Under the pieces are notes generated by a model that was not told the DNA's origin, searched no databases, and saw only the letters and a list, made by a program, of their open reading frames with translations. 64,000 nucleotides of DNA, from assembly GCA_038087015.1 (NCBI GenBank), contig JASBNA010000002.1, positions 868,001 to 932,000 of the forward strand. The letters are read 5' to 3'. Shown one piece after another: positions 34,055 through 45,223 of this stretch (the first letter of the stretch is position 1; the number at the start of each line of letters is the position of its first letter). This DNA is from Cerrena zonata. Lineage: Eukaryota > Basidiomycota > Agaricomycetes > Polyporales > Cerrenaceae. The position numbers were made by a program, and so were the translations under genes.

Positions 34055-37000
34055 CTATAGACTGGCATAACCAAGTGAGGCCTGCATGATGTCAACAACC
34101 TCTTCGACATCAGCATCTTCCTCCTCCTCCTCCTCCTCCTCCTCCTCCTCCTCCTCTTCCTCCTCCTCTGCCTCCTCGACTTCATCATCGGAATCCTTAT
34201 CCTCATCGGAATCCTCATCGTCTTGTCCTTCATCCTCGCCCTCGTTCTCAGCACTACTAGTTTCCTTCGCGCCGGTAATTCCCTCGTCCTCCTCGTCCTC
34301 CTCGTCCTCAGATGCATCAGGCAAGATGTCATCAAAATCGAGTTGTGGATCGTCGACCTTCAACGGAACATGACCTATCCCACCACCCCGATAGCGCATG
34401 TACATATCCCTGTCGACAAAACTGAATTAAATTCAGTTTTATATCCATAATGCGAATGTATTGTGGCTTACCAATTGACGTAGTAGTATTTCCAGCGCAT
34501 GTCAGCATCAACCTTCAGGTTATTGTCGACCGCCGCCATGCCATGCGCAAAGGCAGGTATTATGTGCGCACCACGGATCACATCATCGGGGTTAAGAAAG
34601 CCACATGCACCATCTTCTTCTACAGGGATCAGTTCCAGTCGATGAAGACGACGTTGTTTGAACCCGGCCTTCCAGGTCTGGACTCGTTGGTACCAGTGTA
34701 CAAAGAGTAGTTCTGTGTGGTGCATAGGAGCGTCACCATTGGGAACCACATGAACAACGTCAGCATGATAGATGCCAAGGACCCGCGCATATGCAAATGG
34801 ATGGCCTCCAGGTGACTCGCCAGAGTCTGCATCAAGATCCGTCGAGATGGACATGATGTTAGCGTGACGATTGGCATTAATAATATCGTAATCGCGGCGC
34901 ATGTCGTAGGTTGAATAATTGATTTGCATCGTCTTGTGTTCGAATAGGCGGCCATTGACAATCATCGCCTCCGAACGATCACTAGGATCGAATTGTGTAC
35001 CATCATCAGCTAGATCAGGGTTACGCAGACGACCAACAAGATGGTTCTCCAGTTTCGGCAGGAAGTTCTGGCAAATAATGTTTCGTCATTTGGAGTACCA
35101 TTATCTCAAGACGACGAAGATAAAGATACCTTGTAGCGAACATCATCTTCACGGGCTTCTAACCAGTTCCAAATTCGTAAGGAAAAGTTACGTGAAGGGG
35201 AGATGTAATGGTGTTGATGGATCGACTTCTTGCGCAGCGTCTGCTTTGCCTCCTTGATGCGTGCTTCATCCTCTCGTCTCTTGCGCAGACTGCTTTTGAG
35301 TATCCGTTCGCGTCGATGTATACGTGAGATTTGACGGGTAAATTGAATCTTGTTCGTGCGCCCATAGTACCGCTTTACACTGCGATGCTCGAGCTCCCCC
35401 TTTGGCGCAATCATGACCATCTTTACTAGGAATCGAGCAATAAAAATATGGCACTTACGGGTTGCGTGGAGTATGAGTCAGTCGTGCCGAATTTCGGTAT
35501 TTGGCGCATGTAATCACCCATCGCATGTAGCTTATAAGTAGCGAGTTGGAAGACCTTTTTCGTCGCCACGCGTGAGGGAGTGGGACGTTGTAGATTCGAG
35601 GGAACCGGAACACCGCGTCGAGATTGCTGTTTAGCGCGACGTCGCATCCGTGCAGCTTCTTCCTTCGGTAGCTCCCTGGTGTCATAACTGGGACAGATAG
35701 TGTTGGTGAAATGTCGAATTTTTGTACCAAATGTCCGGGTGAGATCCTGTAGTATCTTGATGGTGGATGTGGTATGCAAACGTAACTTTGCATTAGCATG
35801 CCATTCGGCCATGACAAAAACAAGGTCTTGTATAGCACGATCATGTCCAGTATCCAGAAACAACCCTTCTATAACAGGCAAGCAACACTGATAACATAAA
35901 ATGAATGGTAGGCTTATGCAGATTCAACTACGTCATACCTGAAGTAAATCTTCGAAGTTCCGTGCTGCCAACTTCTTCAGAGCAGATGCGTTGTTATGAA
36001 AGCGACGAATGGTAGAGCGTCCAAAGGTTGGTACGAGACGATATCTGGGGGCATTGCATATCAATAACGATGACTGGCATGTCAATCAAATAAAGTATTG
36101 TATACCTTTCGTTGAAATGTTGTATACTTGTGCCCCCAAGCGCGATCAATATGCGAATGAGGTGTGTCAGTAAAGCTTTCCACACTCCTAGCTCGATTTC
36201 GTGCATCAAATCGACCACAAGGATGAGGAAGAGATTGATGAGATCCCCCAATCGGTCCGTGAAGGCGTTCTATCAACACCACCTTAGTACGCATGCAGAA
36301 ATATGAACACGATGTGGAACGTACAACAGTAGGCACATATGAGTTAGGTGAGAGGAGAGCTTCCACGGCAGCTGATTTTACACCCTTTCCGCGTTCATAA
36401 ATGGCAGCGCGTGCGAGCTTGATTTTGTACGAGAGGGCATGAGATGGAGCTCTCTGAAATGTATCACGTCTTGAGGTATCATAAACAGTCCCCACCTCCT
36501 TGATGCGATCCTTCGTCACAAGACACTGTGGGCATGGGCACTTACCCAGATTGCGAATGGTAGCGAGGAGGACTCTACATCAAACAGGGTCAGAGTCCAT
36601 ACGCTATCAAGGGAAATTGGAGAATCTTTACTTTTCTGGGTAATCCGCCGAATAGGTGAATATTCGGGGATACACACGGCGTGTTATCCCATCAGCACAC
36701 TTTATCACAATGCCATGATGACATGCATTGACGAATTCATCATCCAGGACAACTCGCAACACTTCATGCATGAGCTCACGACGACAATGAGTGAGAACGT
36801 CTGCAGGAGGACCTTCCCCGGTCAACTTAAGATACCAATCATGGAACGTGTCGGGTAGCTGGAGTTATAGTTGTTAGACAACGAAATATATTTAGATCGA
36901 GATTGAACATACCTTAGGAATGTATGCGATGTGATGGCAACTGCCCGATGAAGGGCACACACGAATATATTTTGATTCGTTTCCGAAATACATGTAGATT

Positions 37001-38271
37001 GGCCAGAGGGATGCGTCACCAAAGTTCGTCAAGTGAGTGGAGTCCGAATACCACATAAGTCCACAGATGATACGCTCAAGTGAACAACCAACTTCGGGTG
37101 GTTGTTGCTGCAATCTCTCGTACGCGAGATTGAATTCCTCACTCGTATACAACTCGCCATGAATGCGTTCATCCTCGGGCGACGGAGCATTTCCACGCGC
37201 CCAGAATTGGCGATATGGGACGTATTGAAATGTCAATGAAGCGGGGTTGGTCCATACAGCTTTAATGACTTCGACAAGAGGGCGATGGATGAGGCCTGGC
37301 ACTGTGAAAATGGGTACAGGGTCATCTCCGTCAATGGGATGAGGTTTCCCATCTGGGACCGCTATCTTGACAGAGCTTTCACGCCACCCGTCACTATGCT
37401 GCTGTGCAATAGCAGCATCGAGCAAGCGTGTTTCACGTTGTGCGTTGAAATGAACCAATTCGTCGGCCTTGAGGAGCGGAAAGATCGACTGTACCAAGCG
37501 ATTGGTATCTTCGAGGGATTTCGTGGGGGTGGACCAATGCCAATCCATGATCAGCTGAGCCGACATGGATGAACAGGACAATGTTGGGGGTAGGACTGGA
37601 GCGGATTTGTGAAGTGGATCGACAACGGTCGCAACTCGCTCCTGTAGTGCGCCAGGGACGCTACTTCGTGGCTCAACAAAGTGGATAGGGGTGGGGGTAA
37701 AGAGTGTTGGGTTGGTGGGGGGGACAGGACGCAGAGACTTAGAATAGAGTCCATAGCGATCCATGGGACCGCTGTGCAACTCAAATAGAGGCTCATCAAG
37801 CTCTGGAGAGGGAGAGTCCAGCCTCACAGGGGGAACGGTGGTCTTTGAAACGTCACACCGTATACTACGTTGCTGCTCGATTATCTTCCAAGTGGGGCGT
37901 TTGTTGCGGCGACCCCGCCCACAGGATTCCGGGAGATCGACGAGCTCATTTGGATCGGATGCAGGTGGTATATGACCGGGTGGGAGCTCCCAATCCATAG
38001 GCAAGTCGTCTAGTAATTCCGATTGATGGCTACTAGCGTTAGTGACTTGCGTCGTTGACTTCGCTCTCTTCTTTAACTTCTTCGCCGCACGTTTGACACA
38101 GTGCTCGATCCGGCGAACTTTCTTCCTCAGTTTCTTGGCCTGAGACTGCTCCCAACGCCTGTGATGGTCGCATTTGGATTGGTGAATATGCAAACCTCGT
38201 GCTGTGTCCGAGCCTCGACGACATGTTGGAACACATGGAAATTTGGACTTGATGAAAGTGTCGGAATCCAT
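34055..38271 (-). CDS. Plavaka-type transposase
   Basis: The N-terminus (MDSDTFIKSKFPCVPTCRR, GLHIHQSKCDHH) is a degenerate C2H2 zinc finger, then a basic region. The core has the family signature SDSTHLTNFGDASLWPIYMY, FGNESKYIRVCPSSGSCHH and IAYIPKLPDTFHDWYLKLTG. A Cys ribbon (CPCPQCLVTK) and the acidic catalytic motif VVDLMHEIELGVWKALLTHL follow, then VPTFGRSTIRRFHNNASALK, KLRLHTTSTIKILQDL, YKLHAMGDYMRQIPKFGTTD and GELEHRSVKRYYGRTNKIQF. The C-terminus is very acidic with an uninterrupted Glu run. All exon joints checked keep the frame, so the gene looks potentially functional. It catalyses cut-and-paste movement of the element, by family knowledge. At about 1,200 residues it is full length for the family. 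Confidence 0.9.
34119..34171 (-). repeat. (GAG)n microsatellite coding poly-Glu
   Basis: A nearly pure CTC run on the + strand encodes about 20 consecutive glutamates near the C-terminus of the transposase. Its purity points to recent slippage expansion. Confidence 0.9.
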
Positions 38272-38747
38272 GGTCAGGGGTAGGAGTGAATACAGGTAGG
38301 TGTGGCTAACTGATAAATCAATACATAGTGTATGGATCGATGAACTTGAATATAATACCTTTGAGTTTTATACCAAGTGGAAGAGTGGAGGTGCTGCCAC
38401 TGAAGCACCGTCTCGCAATATGCAAGACTTAGCCAGATTTCTGAGTGAAGCGTGGGGTAGCCAATCCGAGTGAGGCCGACCAGAGCCTGAATCGGCCGAG
38501 CACTCGGAAGACATTTGTAAGGAAGTCGGAATGCGAAATGAGGTACAGTTGAGATTCCGCTTGGTGGTCTCTGCGCATAACTAGTTATATTCAACACCCG
38601 CGATGAGAAGCGGGAAACAAACCTTAAACATGAGCCCTGCGACTCAGTCCACAATCACCAAACCCCCACCGCGGCTGGCAATCCTCCCCCACTGCTCACC
38701 CCTTTGCTTCAGCCCATTTATTCCACTCCTTGTCGGTAACTAACACC
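38272..38747. promoter_or_regulatory. Shared divergent promoter of the transposon
   Basis: 476 bp separate the start codons of the transposase (-) and the DUF6698 gene (+). Pyrimidine-rich DNA precedes the plus-strand ATG (38690-38745). The layout allows co-regulation of both genes from one control region. Confidence 0.5.
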
Positions 38748-40835
38748 ATGGGTAGTCGTCAGAAAAAAGACAAGAAAAACGAAAAGAAAAGAGATAAAAA
38801 GAAAAGTAAAAATGCTCACTCAGGCGGAGTGGAAGATCATGATGAGCCTCCTCGTCCTCCCCCTACATCGGTTGTGCCTCCTCCCCCACCTAACATCCCT
38901 AGTATTCGACTTCCTCCTACTGGTAGCAATGCTGCGACTAGAGCTACTCCGATACCAGCAAATGCTGGTGCTAGTTCATCACGCCCTTCGGTCCAACCAG
39001 TAGCAGCCATGTGAGTCAACGTTCCACATTACGTCGCGCTCACAGACTGCTAACAAGATAGCTCTAGCGAGCCACAACAGACCATGCCTAGAGGAATCAA
39101 GAGACCCAGCAAAAGTAAGAAAGCGAAACGTAGCAAGAAACGCAAGAGGACTGAGAAGCTGTCAGTCGAAGATCTCCTAGACGAGGACATCAAGAAAAGG
39201 TTCGATATTGGGCACTATGCCCGTTGCTTTGCGAGGCTAGGTGGGGTGTTTACACCAGTGGGCGATATCCTAGAAGTTGGAGAAAAGTGGGAGTGGGCGT
39301 GCAAGAAGTGGGATAGCGAGCAACGAACTGCTCTTGACGTGGACTTAAACAGCATCGGTGATACCCAGCGCGGTGCTAAGTATAGCAACACAGCTTCCGA
39401 TTCCGATTCTAATTCGGATTCAGAGGAGGAATCCGATTCAGATTCGGACTCAAGTGACCCTGAGTCATCTTCCAGCTCTTCTGATTCTGATTCTGATTCT
39501 GATTCAGAATCAGAGGAAGATGTGCCTATCACCGGTCCTAGTAAGTTTATTGGACAGCAAGGGAACGATATCATTACTCACCATTGACATATCAATTCGA
39601 AGGTCCGCAGAAAGACCCTAGAGATATGTCTCAGTATAAGATAGAGTAAGTCGTCTTCAGTACGTCTCATGATACATTGCAAACTCACCTTCAATTTTGA
39701 GGCATTATCACAAGATAGAGGGGTGGACGATCCTTTGCTCCATTGTCCCGAACTTGAGCGAGGCGGTACATCAATGTGTCCAGCGCGGACACTCCCTCAA
39801 GACGCTTCCTTTCACTCGGGCGGTAAGTACAACATTGTCCTTATTAGTCGATGCGATCATTTGCTCACCATCTACCCGCAACGAAATCGTATCTCAGCTC
39901 CAAGGTGGGATTTTGAGATGCCGCGGCAACGACACGAATGGTCTAAGGACACGATGCTTTTACTACATCAATCAAGATACATCGGAACTTTCGCCGCCGA
40001 TTCCCTTGGCTCAACATAAACTTAAGGAATTGCGCGGGTGGAATCACCCCGCAATGGCGGCGCTGCTCCTGCCAATCAACCATGCTCTGACAGACGAGTA
40101 AGCATTTCAGGGGACCTTCGAAGGACATTAATAACTTGGTTCATCATAGGAATTTGAAGTTAGCGAGGGCGCGACTGATTGCGACGCATCACGATCTGAT
40201 GCCTCGTTACCTCTATCCCGAGAACCATGTCATTGAGGAGCATCATGAAGAAAAGGGTTTATTCCAGGGTCACTACATTATCTTTGTAAGTAATCACCTC
40301 TCTCCGGTCTTAAATGGTTTGCTTATCTGAGAGTGTTAGATACTGCAGCACGTATATACTGCGCCTAGTTCCGTGTGTGATGGACCAGGGCAGGCGAGAA
40401 CGAGGAAGGGAAGTAATGCTCAACGGATGGGTATCTCGCGTTTGACCCCACGCCTGGTCGGGTATGCAACTGCACAGGTACGTCATTTCGGGGACTCGGA
40501 TACCTTGTGTTTACAGCCAGTTTCTCACACGGGGTTTGACAGGCACAGTTCGCGATCAACAATCAGCGAACCTGGGATGCGAACTATTATGATTTCGACC
40601 TCGCGAAGTTCTACTGGAACATTGTGAGGATACTCTCAACCGGGCCTGAGGGGCTGGCAATAATGAACTACATTAACGAGTAAGTCGTCCTGCAGAGCCG
40701 GAATCATATGAACTCACATGTGCCTCTATTAGGAGAATTTTCGGTGAAGAAGAAGTTCGTGAGCGCACCGGTTTGTCTGCTGCTGACCGTTTTTTCGCTC
40801 AGCGTGAGTTGCGCAGGATTGAGGAGGAGGCTTAG
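38748..40835 (+). CDS. DUF6698-family protein of the Plavaka-type element
   Basis: Starts MGSRQKKDKKNEKKRDKKKS, a highly basic N-terminus, followed by a Pro-rich linker and KRPSKSKKAKRSKKRKRTEK, a strong nuclear signal. The first ordered block is DIKKRFDIGHYARCFARLGG. An acidic Ser-Asp repeat (39395-39520) separates it from the DUF6698 core: GRGNDTN-type loop (ILRCRGNDTNGLRTRCFYYI), LRGWNHPAMAALLLPINH, GLFQGHYIIFILQHVYTAPS, ISRLTPRLVGYATAQAQFAI and FYWNIVRIL. The end is RELRRIEEEA. DUF6698 proteins are numerous in Agaricomycetes; their activity is unknown to me. Shared divergent promoter and placement suggest an accessory protein of transposition. Seven or so exons, all in frame. Confidence 0.82.
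39395..39520 (+). repeat. Ser-Asp/Ser-Glu coding repeat (GATTCN)n
   Basis: GATTCTGATTCTGATTC-type DNA encodes SDSDSNSDSEEESDSDSD and SSSSSDSDSDSDSESE blocks within the DUF6698 gene. It is a spacer of CK2-like phosphorylatable character, and the repeated hexamers suggest slippage. Confidence 0.85.
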
Positions 40836-41561
40836 ATTATTTTAATCGGAATATATATATTTTTGGCTTTCCCTACTGTGTGCACCGATGACCTAAGAAG
40901 CAAATGATTGAAACAGCAATATAAGATACCGCCCTATACTGCAGCAAACAACTTTCAATGTATAGTAGGAAATAGGTATGTGGTAGGGGATTAGTCTATT
41001 TATACATAAACAAGATTCTACAGTAATATGCGAGCTGTGCCATATCGCAAATATGTCGAATAGGTCACATTGCTCGCGAGCTGTGCCACAGGCCGCGCGT
41101 CGTGATTCTGATATGTATCGATATGTCGGATATCGGCGCCAATGTGTACTGTGTGTCCTATACATGCTGTATATCCCAATTTACAGTCTTCCCCGATTCG
41201 CTGATGTACTGCCATGTTTGCCCAGGGACGTCCACGGCTATCCTCCGCTGATCATTCCACCCTGGGACCTCACCTCAGCGCATCGCAACCCAAGTGCCCA
41301 CCCACTGCTCCTCCGACATCTCGCGTCCCCATCGTCGTCCTCTCCTCCTGCTGCGTGCGTATACCCGTCGCGATCCTTCACTCGTTCTTGACAACATCGC
41401 CCTAAATTAATTCACGGCCCGTGGAAGCACCCATCAACCTTAGCGCAAACTGCCGATTGGCCTAATTTCACCGATCCTTTAACTTTCTTTTTCACCAATC
41501 AATCCTGCACACTCAAACTTTGTTCTCCATTCGTCCCAAAACATATTAATCAACAACCAAC
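40836..41561. other. Right flank of transposon and FAP7 promoter
   Basis: AT-rich 3' flank of the DUF6698 gene, then the presumed right end of the element. GAGCTGTGCCA occurs twice, at 41033 and 41079, which could be subterminal direct repeats. From 41400 the DNA is pyrimidine-rich and leads into FAP7. No gene seen. Confidence 0.45.
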
Positions 41562-42223
41562 ATGACATCAAGTCCAAAAGGACCCGTCATCATCATCACC
41601 GGCACCCCTGGCACAGGAAAGACAACCCATGCTCAACTTTTGGCCGATGAATCTCCTGTTCCTCTCAAGCACATCAATGTAGGAGATCTCGTCAAGGAGA
41701 AAAATCTGTACGAAACATATGACGAAGAATGGCAGAGCTACACAGTTGACGAAGATAAAGTTTGTTCATCCTACCGTTTTCGCCACAATCGACACTAAAA
41801 TTGCCACAAAGCTGTTAGATGAGCTAGAACCGATCGCCTCCGCGGGAGGTGTTATACTTGACTGGCATACATGCGAGTTATTCCCGGAGAGATGGGCTGA
41901 TCTTGTCGTCGTCCTACGTTGCAATCACACCAAACTATGGGAACGATTAGAGAAGAGGTGTGTGTCAATTAAAACATCATTACATACAACATAATCTTAC
42001 TCGAAAAAAAAACAGAGGCTACCCTCTCAAGAAGATCCAGGAGAATAATGAAGCAGAAATTATGGAAGTTGTCCTAGACGAGGCACGATCATCGTACGCC
42101 TCTGAGATCGTCGTCGAATTACAAAGCGAAGGCACAGAAGATCTCGAATCAAATGTACAGAGAATAGTTGACTGGATAAACGCATGGAAGGCAGACAGGG
42201 AAGCAGGCAGCACACAGAGTTAA
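41562..42223 (+). CDS. FAP7: Adenylate kinase-like ribosome biogenesis factor FAP7 (AK6/hCINAP homologue)
   Basis: A P-loop ATPase/adenylate kinase that acts in final 18S rRNA maturation of the small ribosomal subunit. VIIITGTPGTGKTTHAQLL is the Walker A loop; HINVGDLVKEKNLYETYDEE and the acidic DEDK loop follow. GGVILDWHTCELFPERWADL holds the conserved Asp-x-His of the family, and VVVLRCNHTKLWERLEKRGY is the LID region. The C-terminal helix reads LESNVQRIVDWINAWKAD. Three exons with introns at 41760-41811 and after EKR, the second starting GTGTGT. Length of about 185 residues fits the family. No frame problems. Confidence 0.93.
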
Positions 42224-42363
42224 CGTCGCTCACTTCTGTCTCCTCGCATATCCGCCGCCACTTCCTCCTAACTCCACGTTCCGCGGAGGCGTTCCATCAA
42301 CCCCAAATCGCCCGCCGAGACACGTCGATACATCGATCGTCGTCTCTTGGCAAGCCAACCTCC

Positions 42364-43252
42364 CTACCGGGAACGGACCCACATGCCTCTTTGTTCGAGT
42401 GGGAATCCAAACGGTCGTTCCCTCTCATTCTGCAGGCGCTTCTTCGTCTTTGGCTTTCCTTCTAGGATACGCTTCTTTTCGAAGTACACGTAACTGTGAA
42501 AATATAGGAAAGTAACGTGTTAGCCGGATAGTCATTTGCTTGGTTCACTTCAAGTCAATTGTCGGAAGCAATGCAACTGGGAACTTACGCTGCATAATAG
42601 GTCCCGTTAGAAGCTCCTTGGTTTGGTCCAGAAAGCTTCACTAGAAGGTTGGTAAGACATCAGAAGTCTGAAGCAGGTGATAAGTATGGACGTGCACTTA
42701 CTGAATCGTCCGAACGAGTTACTGTTGATACCTCCAATCTCAGCCAACCAGTGCGTAGTCTAGCGGTACCAGTCAATACAGCATCTCAACATCCTCTGCA
42801 GTGGCGTACCTTGAAGCCCGGAGTCTTCTGTAATAACCGGATCTTACGCCTGACCTCATTACAGTCATCGCTACCATATACTCATCAGAACCGACGTGTA
42901 AGCAAAGTCATAGAACACTCACTAGACAGGTACATCTCCTTCCTAATGACACGATAATCCAAGACGCGTCGCGAATAAATGCACTCGTTAGTCACCCAGA
43001 GTCCTATTCATTCGATAGAAGAAAACGTGTGCTTACATCGTCGCCCTTCAATGTGATATCTGACCAATGTTTCGGCTTAGCAGCAGCACGAGACGAAGAA
43101 GGTTCACTTTCATGACTTCCTTCATCGTCAGAAGGCTGAGACGCGTTCGACACGCGTGCTTTCTTCTTTTGAGGTTTAGACACAGCGACTGTCACCTCAG
43201 GTTCTTCGGCGTCCTCGGAGAGGTCGATGACATCCGACTTGCGTTTGGGCAT
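42364..43252 (-). CDS. DUF7726-type small nuclear protein
   Basis: Starts MPKRKSDVIDLSEDAEEPEV, a basic/acidic N-terminus resembling a SUMO-interacting VIDLSED motif, then QKKKARVSNASQ and HWSDITLKGDD. Later exons give CIYSRRVLDYRVIRKEMYLS, DDCNEVRRKIRLLQKTPGFK, TTHWLAEIGGINSNSFGRFM, KLSGPNQGASNGTYYAA and YVYFEKKRILEGKPKTKKRL. The DDC-NEVRRKIR ... GINSNSFGRFM ... YYAAYVYFEKKR pattern matches fungal DUF7726 proteins, which look like small helix-turn-helix DNA binders. The splice between YLS and DDCNE is one base out with the consensus donor, so that boundary is unresolved. Function unknown. Confidence 0.68.
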
Positions 43253-43772
43253 TCTGTGTTGGCTTGGCAGACTGATACTGAGACTAGGATAGATACTAAG
43301 ATAGACACAAAGTGGTAGACGGTGACAGCGGAGAAGGTAGAGGGAAACCGATAACCCTCTGGTGGCGCGTAAAGCCGGAACTTTATATACGACTGATGGG
43401 ACGCGTCGTTGCGCCACTACGACTAGTAGACGTGGTGCTACGTCCCGACACCCAATTGCATAGACCAAGAAAATAACGGTCTAGAGTGGACTAGCAGCGG
43501 AGTCGGTTAGAGAACCAGCGACTAACGTAAGCTCTAGTATCTTCTGGAAATGTATCCGCCGACGTACAGAGTTTGAAGACTCGGGAGGATAGAAACTGAT
43601 AGAAATAGTAACTTCTGAGAAATCATGTGCAATAGGCTGAAGATAGTCATCCCGGTACGAAAGAGAAGTATTAACCAAATGGCAGTAAGCAACAAGATAC
43701 AATAGCATATTAGAGATCAACAGGAATGTAATTATGCATTTTATTGAAGTTTATTCTCCTCAGTTGGGATTA
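43253..43772. other. Intergenic region
   Basis: Upstream of the DUF7726 gene and downstream of MMM1. One 79-codon frame on the minus strand (43481-43720) has no recognisable sequence and is not called. Confidence 0.4.
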
Positions 43773-44951
43773 CTAAGTCACATGCTGCTGTTTTTCAATA
43801 TCCTCTTTGATATCCTGTACGCTTGCAAGACCAGGTAACGCAATCTTCCAGGTACCCTTGTCTACAATGACTTTCCTGATCTTTAATGAGAGATCAGGAT
43901 TGGGCCAGTTTCAGGAGGGAAACAGTACTTACTTGATGTGTGATCAATTCATGCAGCTTAGGAACATCTGCAAGCTTTGCTCTACTACCCATGAGGGAAG
44001 TAGTTTTGAGATCCAAGACGAAGTCAGTCTGAGGTGCAGGTAGTACAATCGTTAATGCAGGATGCTCAGTACCGGGCTCTGGAGGGATGATGGATACCTA
44101 GCAAACATTACAGACATTAGGATATACATAAATTGATAAAATATAAGCCTTACCGATGAGGCGAATAGTGATAGCGATATTGTCAAAGAAACTGGGAGTC
44201 GTGCAAAAGAAACAAATGGATAGTTGAATAGAACAGACGTCGAAAAGGATATTGAGATGGTATCAACATAGTCCAGAGTGAACTCGACGCGCTAGTGATT
44301 AAATACATCAATAATAGATCAAGGTTTTAAAACCAAGGTACGCACGCGTTCCGAGGACGGGGTATTAGTACATTTATGTCGTGGCTCAGACAAGCGAGGG
44401 GCAGAGACACCCAAATTGACAGAATGAACTCGTATCGGGTCCTAACAGGGTATATTATTGTATATTTAGTTATTTACAAATCAGATAATCACGTACGACG
44501 AAAGCTGCTGGCCGCAACTTATTCGCGAATTCCTCTACGCGCCTACGTGCAATCTCCTCGCCCTCCGTGCCTGGTATATTGTCACATAGTTTCATCCTAT
44601 ACGAGTTTAGAATCTAAATAGTCCTATGATATATATTTACTTCCCCCATTCGAATATCTCATCACATACCTCTTGCAGAATTACATTAAGCCAGTTCATG
44701 GTGGCCTGACCGGAGCCCGACCGTACATCCGGTGGCAGCTTGATAGAATCTATACTATCGGACAAGTCATCTCCATCTTCTGTTGTCGCTACCCGAGGGT
44801 GGTAGGAAACGGGTTTGTATGGTTGGCCAGAGTCGGTATCGAAGAATAAATACTTGAGAACGAGTACTAGGAGACACAGAATTGAAAGTTGTCCAAGTAG
44901 GAGTCCCTGAGTGAATGTAGGTTGCAATGTGAATATATAGGCATTAGCCAT
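43773..44951 (-). CDS. MMM1: ERMES complex subunit Mmm1
   Basis: The ER-anchored subunit of the ER-mitochondria encounter structure, transferring phospholipids through its SMP domain. Start MANAYIFTLQPTFTQGLLLG leads into one transmembrane helix (LLLGQLSILCLLVLVLKYLF, residues about 17-36). The SMP domain begins at MNWLNVILQE-ILNSYRMKL and runs through DNIPGTEGEEIARRRVEEFA, DPIRVHSVNLGVSAPRLSEP, RVEFTLDYVDTISISFSTSV, FNYPFVSFARLPVSLTISLS, DFVLDLKTTSLMGSRAKLAD and WKIALPGLASVQDI. Introns use GTATGT, GTACGT, GTGCGT and GTAAGT donors; the one after CTNTPSSER must begin at GTGCGT. About 325 residues, at the low end for the family. No frame problem. Confidence 0.92.
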
Positions 44952-45223
44952 TGCCCCCCTTTTGCAGAATTATGGTGGTCGTGGATAGTCGTAAGTCAAG
45001 TTAAGAGCAAGTGCGGTCGTAAGGTCGGAAGTAGTAACGAGATGTATTCCGGCACGCGGAAACGCGGAGAGACGAGACGAGGACGGTGATCGAGTCTGGT
45101 GATCGGCGTCTCTTCAATATTTTTACATTCCAAGTTCTTCGTTGAACAATCTTACTTCTGGCTCTCGGCAGGTTTCTAAACACTGCTCTTCGACGAGCAA
45201 TAGTTGAATACGCCTTTCAACTA
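44952..45223. promoter_or_regulatory. Divergent promoter MMM1 / TFIIIA
   Basis: 272 bp between the two start codons, rich in CpG, without an obvious TATA box. A compact bidirectional housekeeping promoter. Confidence 0.45.

Larger units (their letters stand above)
31650..41100. mobile_element. Plavaka-type DNA transposon with three genes (ends approximate)
   Basis: A roughly 9-kb block of non-host character holds an open Plavaka-type transposase (34055-38271, -), a divergently transcribed DUF6698 gene (38748-40835, +) and an unknown gene (32107-33822, -). The divergent genes share a 476-bp promoter. A weak candidate for terminal inverted sequence is GCAATGTTACCTAT at 31677-31690 against its near-complement at 41060-41073 (13 of 14). 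Outer ends and the target-site duplication could not be fixed. Frames are intact and CpG is abundant, which argues for a recent insertion. Plavaka elements are usually placed with CACTA-like (CMC) cut-and-paste transposons and are common in Agaricomycetes. Confidence 0.7.

Noticed and set aside
31650..41100. LTR retrotransposon or Helitron
   Set aside because: No reverse transcriptase, integrase, Rep or helicase motifs; the transposase signature is of Plavaka type.
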